DNA from: Aquila chrysaetos chrysaetos
Taxonomy: Eukaryota; Chordata; Aves; Accipitriformes; Accipitridae
Assembly (NCBI RefSeq): GCF_900496995.4
Contig: NC_044010.1
Location: forward strand, 3,844,001 to 3,908,000
Direction: 5' to 3'
Length of the DNA stretch: 64,000 nt
Part shown: piece by piece, positions 1 through 9,140 of the stretch
How the letters are laid out: every line of letters starts with the position of its first letter
How positions within the stretch are numbered: position 1 is the stretch's first letter
Program-made: the position numbers and the translations under genes
The notes under the pieces: generated by a model
The model's database searches: none
Told to the model about the DNA's origin: nothing
What the model saw: the letters and a program-made list of their open reading frames with translations, nothing else

Positions 1-3000
1 CTCTGACAAGCAATGCCATAAAAGTGGCATTGTGGGTTCCCATGTTTGATGTCTCCCCATGGCGGCCCTGCAAGATTTGCTCAGGCTGCAAGTGAAAAAT
101 GATTTTCCTAATACCTGGCCCAGGGTTGGAGAGCCCAGCTGGGTTCTTTCATTCTTCTGCTTTGCCAGGCCAGAAGGACATCTACTCGGGACAAATGGCT
201 ACTCCAGGGTGTTAGTGCTGCACGCTTGCAGACTTTTAGTGGGTACGCGCCAACCCAGGCTATTCTCACAAATGACATTGCCTTCGAAGGATTGTGTGAC
301 ACGAATCTGAGTCGTTCACACAAGAAAGTGCCCCCTTTCCACAAAATACCATTACATGGCAGCACTGTTTTCAGTCTTGACTCTTCTGAATACACCCTGA
401 GGACGACACTCTTCTGAATCTTGCCTTTCCAAAGCCCAATCCCACTGGCCCCTGAAAAACCCTGGGTTGTGAGTCTCTGTCACAGATTCAGCACCACCTA
501 TCACTTGATAGTGTTTGGTGGCCTGTGATGCTTTGCTGTAAGTCTCATAGCAGTGAGGCAGCTTCTATTTGCTATCATTAATGAATTAACTAATATTAGT
601 TCCATGCTAGGTCTTATCTAGTGAGCAGTCCAGGTCGTAAGGTTTTGTTGGCTTGTCAGTGAGCCCTGGAGGTCAAAACAGACTGATTCTCTTTGTGCTT
701 TTCGGTAAGATGGCCCCTACACAGATGGGATGTGCAGGTTTTGATGCTGAATCTTTCTCTGGCCGCCTTTCATTCTCATTAAACTTAGGAGGTTGCTGGG
801 AAGGATGTCGGTATTGTGTGAGCTGCAATACCATCCACAGGAAACCACCTCCACTTCTCCTATACCTCCAGCCCTGTGAGCAATGTCTCAAGCCAGGTGA
901 AGAAGAAGAGACACTCATGGCTCCCTTACAGCCCTCTGGCATGGCAAAATGTAATCCCAGATTTTCTTCCAGGAGATGTCTGTTCACTTGTGCTTCAAGG
1001 TTCAGCACCATGGATTTAGTCTGCAGTAAGGCCACAGCCATACAATGTCCCTGGATGTCCATTGTACAAAGTGGAGACCCTTGTTATGCCTCAGTTTTTC
1101 CTATTCGCTTTCTCTTCATCAGATGGAGCTTGGAGGCTGCAGTTTCACCTTTTATGGAGAAGCCAGACTAATGCTATTCATGCCATTGAGGTCACCTTTG
1201 ATACCATTTGGGAATTTCAACTTGTCTTGATGCCAGTGAGGTGCTTGCTTAGTGAAGAGACCAACCATATGCTCGCACTGGCCATGCCTATATTGGGGGA
1301 TACAAGTCATAAGGTGGCCATGCATCTATGCAGCTTCCTTTGGGGCCATACTGATTCCCGATGTGCAGGTCTCCACTTGCATTAGGCTATATTCTAAGAA
1401 AAAAGACACAGAGAGGTAGAGGAAGAGCTTTAGTCATCCCTCCTTTGCCAAAATGGAACTGTTTTAGTTTCCATCATCTGCACTTCTGCCCCGTAATTTC
1501 TGATCATTTCTGGTGACGTCCGCGTCTGGGCCAGTTGGCCCCGGGAATGTTGAGCTCTGGAAACCAGCCTCTTCCTCCAAGTGTGAGCAGTGGGAGGCAG
1601 GAGAGCTCTCCACTGGGAGAATTTGGCCCTGCTTCTGGGCTTTGAGGCTTTGTCTGCCCAGAGCCAGGCTGTCAGCTCCAGCATTTCTGACTGGCTTCCT
1701 GGGGCTAAAGATACAGAGGCTACACCCTGGCTCTCACAGTTGATGTGAGAAGATTCACAGTATCCCAGCAGGGCTGTTCCGGTAGATGCCGCAGGCCTGG
1801 CATGCCCAGGGCAGGGTGGGAACCTCTAGATTTAACATGTCTGGGAGCAGAGCAGTGGGGTAATTGGATCACAGTGGCAGTAAACAGCGCTTTATGAGGT
1901 GTCAGAAATGTCCACTCATAACCGACGGGCGCCGAGAAGCAACTGCTTGGTCTCTTCCTGGAAATTAAAAATAAAAAGCAAGCCATGTGATGACAGCATC
2001 TGCAGCAGAGAGCAGGGTGGCTTGCATGAATTAGCAGCTTCCTGGCTGTTATCTGTGGCACCCTTAGCCAGCTACTTGTTCCATCACCTGCAGCTTCTGG
2101 GAGCTGAGGCCTCAGACTTACACCTTGAGGAGTACCGACAGCCAAAGCCCCCAGCACGGAGCCACAGTCGGGTAAGAGCTGGAGAAGGTCTCCTTCACAG
2201 CTTGCTCCTTGAACTGTGGGACGGTGGTCATTTGATGGAATGGGACTGGAGCACAGTGACCTTGAACTGCTCAGATCCTGATCTCCAAAGAGCACCCTTG
2301 AAGGTTACCAGTGAGCTGAGCTGAATGAGGATGTGCCACAGCCTTGGTGATTTGCATCTGAATCTTCCTGGCAGGGTAGCTGAGATTGTAGTTACTTCTC
2401 TTCCCAGTAGCAAAGGGGTTTACTGAGTCCCTGTGACTAGGAGCTCAAACACCCACCGCAAGCACCAATGTAACCCCCCTTTCCATGCAGACCAGGAACC
2501 TCACAGCAATGCCTCCCCGCTCCCCTCAAGCTTGACAGGAGGTTTTCTGCAGACCCAGACTTTCTGGGTCTTTGACAGACATGTCCCATGGCAGACAAGG
2601 ATCGCTCAGTCAAGCATCTCCAGAAGCCCCGCTGGGACTCTGTTGGATATCCATGAATGCAGTGCTGGTATGTGGGTTCAGAGCACCTACACAGGTGACA
2701 GCCTCCTGCTGCCTTGGAGACTTGTTTTGGGCAGGGGAAGGGAGAGAAATCCCCAGAATTTCCTGGAAGAAATGTACATGAGGATCCTCTTGCAGGCATT
2801 TCTGTTGCTAGTGGGCCAGGTGACATGCAGGGAGATTGTATTCTTTGCCAGAATATCTATCATTTTCAAAAAAATGGACAAACCCCAAAATTATTCAGGC
2901 ATGTAACTCATTCTTGTTAAGGTCCTGTAAATAATTTCAAGAGCAGAACCTCTCCCCATTCAGAGATCTCCCAGCCTGTTGCATATGTTACTGGATGAAC

Positions 3001-3639
3001 CACAGGGACCCCCACAAGTGTTTTCCTGCCACCTCGCTCCTACCCATCCTACTGATGGGACCCAGGGAGAGAAGCATCTCTGGCAAGACCAAGCACCCAC
3101 AGAGCTGCCGGCGAGCAGCAGAACCAGCTCTGTTCTGTGTAGGAGACCACTATCTCACCCACACACCCCCTGCTCCCCCTTTTGGGGGGCTCCAGAAGGA
3201 GCCTGCCAGCACAGGCTCCTGGCACAGAAAAGTCCCCCAGGGAGAAAGACGATTATACCAAGAAAAGTGGCTATGGCCCCCATTTGATGGGATCTGTGGG
3301 GAGGAAGATGGGGAAGAGGGGTTCAGAGTGGAGAAGGGACTGCCAGCTGGGAGGGGGCTGGGACAAGGTGGCAGCGAGAAGAGTCACCTCTGTCACAGGC
3401 ATCCCCTGGCTGCAACACGAAGGGGCCTGGCTCCATCCAGCCTCTCGTGAGCAGAAAAGCCACAGACCCGTAGCCGGCTCGCTCGCCTCATTGTCTGTGT
3501 GCCGGAGCGGGGAGGGTGGGGGGCAGAGAGGAGGGACCTGGGGGGGGATGGACACCCTCTCTGCCCCCCTGGCTCTAGCAGGGCTGTGCTTGCCATGCAC
3601 CAGGATTGGGGGTGGGTGGGAGATGGGGCAGGGGGACCG
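1..3639. other. Intergenic DNA upstream of NHLH2, no gene recognised
   Basis: Open frames of up to about 190 codons occur here on both strands, but they overlap each other, lack splice-consistent partners and show no familiar domain. I treat them as chance. An AT-rich stretch around 560-605 contains several homeodomain-type TAAT/ATTA cores and could be a conserved noncoding element, which is inference only. The GC content rises from about 3000 toward NHLH2. No repeat family was recognised. Confidence 0.6.
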
Positions 3640-4035
3640 TGAAAAATAAATGCACTAGAAAAACAGTCTGACGATTCTCCACACGCTCGGTGTACATGAT
3701 GCAAATTGATGTTTAAAGCTTATTTATTAGCTTGCATGGGAAATGCCAGCGGTGTTTTTCTAGATCAGTGGGTATCCAATATTTTGGGGGGGGGGGGGGA
3801 CACAGCAGTGGCGGCGGTGGGAGCGAGCGTGGCTAGAGACTGTATATCCAGAGGCTAGGGTTTATATCATGGGCTGCTCTCGACTGTTATAATTTGTGGC
3901 ACAGATTCAGCGAGAATCTGATCTGCTGAAAATATTTGGGCTGTGAAAACTCCCACACTGTGACAGATGTCAAGTCCAATTAAGTGACTCGTGTCCAGGT
4001 TTCTGTCCAATAGGCTTTCCCATTAAATATCAATT
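3640..4035 (+). promoter_or_regulatory. Candidate upstream regulatory element or distal promoter of NHLH2
   Basis: This stretch is unlike its flanks. It is balanced in composition and dense with plausible factor sites: ATTA/TAAT cores near 3725 and 3980, TATA-like runs near 3860 and 3885, a CAGATG E-box near 3964, and two CCAAT motifs near 3975 and 4006. Only a 14-G run at 3786-3799 breaks it. It sits about 0.6 kb before the CpG island of a developmentally regulated neuronal gene. That position and texture suggest an enhancer or distal promoter, but conservation cannot be tested from one sequence. Confidence 0.35.
3786..3799. repeat. Poly-G run (14 G)
   Basis: A pure G homopolymer inside the otherwise complex candidate regulatory element. 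Its length is likely to be unreliable in a short-read assembly. Confidence 0.9.
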
Positions 4036-4141
4036 TAAAAGGGAAAAAATGCCGTCCCCTTTTCTCCGAGCCTTTATCTCTTCCGACCATCTCTAGGCTA
4101 AACCCTTTGGTACCCGGGAGAGGATCCGCACGCATCTCCGC

Positions 4142-4161
4142 TCTGTCTGTCTGTCTGTCTG
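4142..4161. repeat. (TCTG)5 microsatellite
   Basis: Five perfect TCTG units followed by pyrimidine-rich sequence upstream of the NHLH2 CpG island. Confidence 0.9.
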
Positions 4162-4584
4162 TTTCGCCCCTGCCACCTTCCGCACCCCTCTTTGGCTTCT
4201 TTGCCACTCCGGGAGGGGTGGGAGGAGGAACTGCACTTTCTTTTTGTGCGTGTGAGCGTACCTTTTCCTGCACCGACGTTCTCTCTCGCAGCCGCTCCGA
4301 ACCCGCGCCGAGATTTTTCCTTTATTTTGTTTTGTTTTTCTTTTCAGCGTTCGCATTTCTTTCTTTATTCTCACTCCAGAGATGCAGGAGGAGTTAGGAA
4401 GCTCAGGGACGGATGGGGGTTTCGTTTATCCTTTTTTCTCCCCTCCTCGCCAGCTCTTGAAGGACCAGAAGAAAAACTAAACCAAACATTTTATTCTCCG
4501 ACGGCGTCTCCCCCTCCTGCCCCTCTCCGCCGGACCGGTGAATTAACAAAACCGCACGTTACACCACCATTACCCCCTCCTTCC

Positions 4585-4629
4585 AAAAAAAAAAAAAAGA
4601 AAAAAAAAAAAGAACAACAAAAAAAAAAA
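4585..4629. repeat. A-rich low-complexity tract
   Basis: Nearly pure adenine with single G and C interruptions, lying directly before the CpG island. An A-rich tract of this kind can exclude nucleosomes at a promoter edge, which is inference. Confidence 0.85.
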
Positions 4630-4649
4630 TAGAGAAGAAAGAAAGGAGG

Positions 4650-5343
4650 GAGCGACGCATTGTTACCCCGGGCCGCGGCGGAACAAAGCCGGCAGCTCCG
4701 CGCCGGGCTCCGCGCAACGCGCAGCGGGCTTCGGGCTCCGCGCCCCGGGCTCCGCGCCCGGCCCGGCCCGGGAACGGCGGCGGGGGCGGGCGGAGGTTCC
4801 GCGGGCCGCCGCGGGGAAGGAGAAGCCGAAGGGGCGGGGGAGAGGGAATAATCCCGGCTGGTGCTATCGCCGCATCCCTTTTGTTATTTATCGCGATCGG
4901 GGAAGAGGAGGAAGAAGAGCGGGGGAGACGGCAATTTCCCCCCCCCCCCCCAAAAAAAAACCCACAACCAACCCCGACTGGCAGCAGCTGCCGGTGCGTT
5001 GCAGCCCGCTGCCCCGAATTAACGGGCGGAGGCAGACTTTGATGGGGGAAAAGCTTTTTTTCTCCCCTGATGCATCGTAAGTAACTTAAGTTGTTATTTA
5101 TACTCCGCAAACAAACACGGCGATAACATCTCCCATCTCCGGAGCGCTGGAGGCCGCGGCGAGGGATGAGATCTGCCTTTCCCCATCCGAGCAGGACACT
5201 TTTCCGCTCGTAATTCATTTGATTTGATTTTGATTTTTTAATTTTTCCATGCTCCGTTTCCGGAGGGCCATTTGAACTGTAAAGGAATCGCCGAGGGGGC
5301 GAGGGGACCTGGAGAGAGAGGCTGTCCAAACGACTCCGCCGAG
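4650..5343 (+). promoter_or_regulatory. NHLH2: NHLH2 CpG-island promoter and probable 5' noncoding exon
   Basis: CpG dinucleotides are very dense from about 4660 to 4860 and remain frequent to 5200. The segment ends in the donor GAG|GTAAGC, with the exon boundary at 5343. This pairs with a strong acceptor at 7138-7139, just before the coding exon. Mammalian NHLH2 likewise has noncoding 5' sequence spliced to a single coding exon. No clear TATA box is positioned for a start here, which fits a CpG-island promoter. A CAGCTG E-box lies at 4985-4990. The transcription start cannot be placed; a second, weaker donor-like GTAAGT lies near 5077. Confidence 0.6.
4938..4960. repeat. C14-A9 homopolymer pair
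   Basis: Fourteen C residues directly followed by nine A residues within the CpG-island region. An assembly length error is likely here. Confidence 0.85.
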
Positions 5344-7139
5344 GTAAGCAGCCTTAACAATATATCCCTTTTCCAGGTAGCACGGGCATGGGTTTACTGA
5401 AATGGAAAAAAAAAAAAAAAAATAGAAAGAAGGAAAGAAAAAAAAAAAAAGCCTCTTTCCGGCTCAGCTCGCCAAAACCCACCGTACGGATAAACCCAGA
5501 CCAAACGGCAAAATTCAACACACACCGCAGAGAAACCTTTAAGCAACTTTCTCCAGGAACCACCTCTGTCATTGCCCGTTTTTCCTACAACGGCCCTGCA
5601 AATCCTCCCTCTGTCAGTGTGCTTTCGCACAAACCCCCTCGCTTGGATCTCAGTTGAAAGGTGATTTTAAACCTTTCCTATTTATTTTATTATTTTATAT
5701 ATTTTTTTTTCCAAGAGATCGCCAATACCACACCTGCGCGTTGGCCGGGTTTATTCCCTACCCCTGCCTTCTGGGCCTGCCTGATTAATGCTCCTTATTA
5801 AAAATACAGGAGGAAGCGTTTCCGATGGCCCTGGCAAGCAGCGGCCCTCTCCCAGGGAAGCAAGGGCTCTTCTCTCCCCCTCCCCAGGCCTTTCCCCCTC
5901 TGCAGCCCAGGGAGCACCGAGCCCCGTGGGGGGAGGCTTGGGTCTAGCCCTGCCTGGGAAGTATTCCTCCTGCCCATCGTTTAATCTCGCATCGTTATTT
6001 ATTATTATTATTATTATATTTATTATATTTATTATATTTATTATTATCATTATTTTATTTTTTATTATTATTACTTTTAATTTCTTTTTCCCAACCGGCT
6101 CGGAGACCCCAGGGGGACTTTGCCTGGAAACTTTCTGTGGAAATACTCGGCAATCTGAATTCAGGGGAAAGGGAGGACGTTTTTCAATCGCGATGCTCCC
6201 TCCTCCCTCAGGCTCGCTCCCCACCTCGCCCGACACCCCAGCCGTACACACCCCCCCACACACACACTCCCCCACATTTGTGTCCAAGGTTATTCACTAG
6301 TTGCCTGATGTATTGTTTTATTACATGCCGGCATGTCCACGGACGCGCTCGGATTTGTATTGCTGTCTACATGACAGATGGTGCTCTGTGAGGCCGCAAG
6401 AAGATACGATTCAATTTTCTTTTGAAAGGCACGTCCGCATTTATTTATTTATTTAGCCTTTCTTCCACCCACCCACCCCTAACACCCCCCCTCCTTTTTC
6501 GCGCAGGGAGGGGAGAGGAGGGAAAATTTAAAGGAATGGAAAAGTTCGGCCGCTGCTATGGGGTTTTGTTTCTTTTTGAATCCCACGCTTAAAAAACCAC
6601 GGAGACTCTCCGAACATCCCCAACTGATCGCTGGCAAATCGCTACCCGCACAATTAGCAGCAGGAAAGAAAAAAAAAATTAAAAAAAAAAAAAAAGGAAA
6701 AAAGAAGGAGCGCAGAGAGAAGAGCAGGGGGAGAGCCCAGCAGATACATCAGATCCCGTAGTTTGGACTGGGGAAATAAATTTCCCCACTGGCCTTGCTG
6801 TGTTTGGGGAGCCTTGAGCTGTATGTTTAAAAGCATCGTGTCTGTAGCCCGGATCCCGTAGAGCGTTACCGAAAGAGAAATGGTTAAGCAGAGATTGGCA
6901 GGGCAAGAAATACGGTATTAAAATTGAGGGCAAAAAACCCCGAGCCGCTGGATATTAGCTTGTTCGGAAAAAAAAGAAAAGATATTCTTTTACTGCTTCC
7001 TGGGCCTGTTCCTACACCCAAGCAAGCCCGGGGAATAACGGGAGGAAGTCTCTTCCGCCGAACGCTACAAACGGGACGGTAACCGGCCAGTGCCGGGGCA
7101 TCGTTTACCCCCGGTGGGGCTCTCTCCCTCTCTCCTTAG
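5344..7139 (+). other. NHLH2: NHLH2 5' UTR intron
   Basis: The intron begins with GTAAGC after 5343. It ends with the pyrimidine tract TCTCCCTCTCTCCTTAG, whose AG is at 7138-7139. Inside are A-rich runs near 5406-5450 and 6668-6700, a TTA-rich simple repeat at 5996-6074, and balanced stretches near 6300-6400 and 6780-6920. The stretch near 6300-6400 carries a CAGATG E-box near 6376. Open frames here are low-complexity products of the simple repeats. An intron is the best reading, but no transcript data support it. Confidence 0.6.
5996..6074. repeat. TTA/TTTA-rich simple repeat
   Basis: Imperfect ATT units alternate with ATATTT variants through the whole stretch. It produces artefactual isoleucine-rich open frames on both strands. 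Confidence 0.9.
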
Positions 7140-7356
7140 CGCTCCCTGAAGGAGCAGCCGCCCGCCCGGCTCTCCCGCCGCCCCGGCCGGGCGGAGCGGG
7201 GCTGCGGCGTGGACGGAGCGCGGGGACCGGCGTGTCCCCGTGTCCCTGCCCGTGTCCCTGCCTTGCCCCCTTTAACCGCCCCCCCCGCCCCGCCCGCTCT
7301 CTGACCCGCTCTCTCTCCTTCTCTATCCCGGGAAGGCTCCTCCGCCCCCCTCCAAG
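7140..7356 (+). other. NHLH2: 5' UTR part of the NHLH2 coding exon
   Basis: GC-rich leader between the predicted acceptor (AG at 7138-7139) and the start codon. The start context AAG-ATG-ATG has A at -3, which is favourable. CpG density is high and continuous with the coding region. Confidence 0.6.
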
Positions 7357-7485
7357 ATGATGCTTAGCCCGGACCAAGCTGCCGACTCCGACCACCCCTC
7401 CTCGGCCCCCTCCGACCCGGAGTCCCTGGGCGGTGCGGACGCCCAGGCTCTCAGCTGCTGCGTCTCCGATCCGGAGCCGGCGGAG

Positions 7486-7526
<41 letters not shown>

Positions 7527-7846
7527 GGAGGGCCGGGGCGGCGGCGGCGGCGGCGGCGGCGGCGGAGGCGGCGGTGGGGAGGTGCGGGGAGGGGGGGGGC
7601 CGGCCCGGTCTGCACCCGCCGCCGTTAAGCCGGGAAGAGAAACGAAGGCGGCGACGAGCCACGGCCAAGTATCGTTCTGCCCACGCCACGCGGGAACGGA
7701 TCCGCGTGGAGGCCTTCAACCTGGCCTTCGCCGAGCTGCGCAAGCTGCTGCCCACCCTGCCCCCGGACAAGAAGCTCTCCAAGATCGAGATCCTGCGCCT
7801 CGCCATCTGCTACATCTCCTATCTCAACCACGTCCTGGACGTGTAG
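7357..7846 (+). CDS. NHLH2: NHLH2 (HEN2/NSCL-2) bHLH transcription factor, frame broken in the Gly tract
   Basis: NHLH2 is a class II bHLH factor that dimerises with E proteins and binds E-boxes in neurons and neuroendocrine cells. Its known roles are in GnRH neurons and hypothalamic energy balance. The N-terminus from 7357 ([16 protein letters not shown], then DPESLGG) is diagnostic of the family. The C-terminal half starts at 7625 with [11 protein letters not shown] and includes the basic region with the [10 protein letters not shown] motif, then helix 1, the loop LPPDKKLS and helix 2, ending in NHVLDV and TAG at 7844-7846. It matches mammalian NHLH2 almost residue for residue. The two halves lie in different frames (frame 1, then frame 2). 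The shift falls between the polyglycine tracts and 7625, most simply in nine Gs at 7591-7599 where one surplus G suffices. The product would be about 162 residues, against 135 in human, because of the Gly-rich insertion. A genuine frameshift or a missed short intron is possible but less likely than error. NHLH1 is excluded by the N-terminus and by CASQ2 as neighbour. Confidence 0.95.
7486..7599 (+). repeat. NHLH2: GGC triplet tracts and poly-G in NHLH2, with the frame break
   Basis: Two runs of 14 glycine codons (7486-7527 and 7537-7578) are separated by Glu-Gly-Arg. A short Glu-Val-Arg-Gly segment and G9 (7591-7599) follow. In the alternative frame the same DNA reads as alanine-rich. The tract occupies the place of the acidic linker of mammalian NHLH2. 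Its purity makes replication slippage and base-calling error both likely. Confidence 0.9.
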
Positions 7847-8691
7847 ACCACCCCCCCCCCCCCCCGCCCCCCCGGACCGCCCCGGCGGACACCCCCCCCC
7901 CCCCCCGGAGCTCCGGTCCCCGTCGTCGGGGCGCCGTCTGTCCGTCTGTCCGGCCGTCCGCCCCGGGTCCGGCCCCGGCGGGCAGCGGCTTCCCCCGGGG
8001 CGAGCGGGGGGGGGGGGGGGTGTCCCCGCCGTCCTGCTCTCTGTCCCGTGTGTCGTCCCCCGCAACCCGGGGGCTGTCCCGCACGGTGACGGTGCGGCCG
8101 GCCGGGAGCCCGTTTTTTCGAAGAGAAGTGTAAAACCGGATTGTTTCTTCAGGCTGTCAAGTGCCCCTTTATATATATCCAAAAACATCTACTTGTGACC
8201 TTAAACGTGTGACCCATGGGTGCAGTTAAAAATAACTATTTTTTATTTATGGTAGAAGGAGTTGACAATTTATTTTTTTCAAGATTTATTTATTTTTCAG
8301 AGTGGTGGCAATTTTACTTTGGATACTTTGTGCCAATTGGTTTCTATAGTCGGGTGTTTACACTTTATCCTGTGGAATATTATGTTTAACTTTATGAGTG
8401 TTCGTTGGGATCAATACAGTGTTCCTTTGCCTTCTTTTTAATTTATTTTTTTCCCCTCCAATTATATTGCACTTGTGTACCACAAACCTTCCCTTCCTCC
8501 CTGTTTATAACTATATATTTTATATATATCAAGGCATTTGTTCTTGACCTTTTTTCTTTCTTTTCTTGTGTGGGATCGACAACCACTAGCACTTAACTAG
8601 GAGAGTTTTTTTAAAACTTGTTGTTATTCTGATCTATAGTTATGTCTGAAAAGTACTTTGCAAATCGTTTATAAGGGAAGTAGTTTCTTTG

Positions 8692-8762
8692 TGGGTGTAT
8701 ATGTGCGTGTGTGTATACATGCATGTGTGTGGGAGTGAGCGTGGGCGTGTATGTGTGTGGTA
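8692..8762. repeat. TG-rich imperfect microsatellite
   Basis: Alternating TG with TA and GG interruptions within the NHLH2 3' UTR. Confidence 0.85.
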
Positions 8763-9106
8763 TATTTTTAGGAAAGGACCTTTTTCCTAAAAAAAAAAAA
8801 AAAAAAAAAGAAAGAAAAGTAAATCCAGGACTGCTTTCCTTTGTGACAACCAAAAAAATTCTATAACCTGAAAATGTTTCATGTTCTTTGCTGTGAATCT
8901 CTTAAAACAAGAAGCGCATTTTAGGGACGAAAGAGAAAAAGAAAAAAACACATCTGCTATCCAAAGATTTTAGTCTTTTTCAGGGTTTTTTTGTGTGTCT
9001 CTGTTGCTTTATATAATGCAATATTTTGTAGTGAAAATAGATAAATCTGGTTTCTATCTGATGCGTTTTTCATATCTCTCATGAATGGTGAGCTGTTTTG
9101 CATATA

Positions 9107-9125
9107 AATAAAAGTATGAAATAAA
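9107..9125 (+). terminator. NHLH2: Tandem AATAAA polyadenylation signals of NHLH2
   Basis: Canonical AATAAA hexamers occur at 9107-9112 and 9120-9125. T-rich and TGTT-containing sequence follows downstream, which suits the cleavage machinery. Cleavage is expected about 10-25 bases after the second hexamer. Confidence 0.75.
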
Positions 9126-9140
9126 AGCTGTTTTTTCCTA

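Larger units (their letters stand above)
7847..9140 (+). other. NHLH2: NHLH2 3' UTR
   Basis: After the stop codon come C-rich (C15 at 7851-7865) and GC-rich sequence to about 8110, then an abrupt change to AT-rich sequence. Several AUUUA pentamers lie at 8240-8300 within runs such as TTTATTTATTTTT, typical of AU-rich elements that destabilise regulatory-gene mRNAs. A TG-rich tract at about 8692-8762 and an A21 run (8789-8809) follow. Two overlapping-range AATAAA signals near 9107-9125 close the UTR. The 3' end at about 9140 is inferred. Confidence 0.75.

Noticed and set aside
653-1171. 172-codon open frame, + strand
   Set aside because: It has no recognisable family or splice partners, and a competing frame of similar length lies on the other strand.
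1720-2295. 191-codon minus-strand frame
   Set aside because: It is rich in Cys, Ser and Pro without domain or repeat identity, and an overlapping + strand frame of 141 codons suggests chance openness.
4559-5329. 256-codon minus-strand open frame
   Set aside because: It is antisense to the NHLH2 CpG island and built from Pro/Arg/Gly codons of GC-rich sequence and poly-A/poly-C runs. No domain was seen.
5751-6300. Isoleucine-rich open frames on both strands
   Set aside because: They are produced by the TTA simple repeat inside the predicted NHLH2 intron.
7105-7806. 233-codon minus-strand open frame over NHLH2
   Set aside because: It is the complement of the conserved bHLH exon and the GGC tract (polyalanine by composition).
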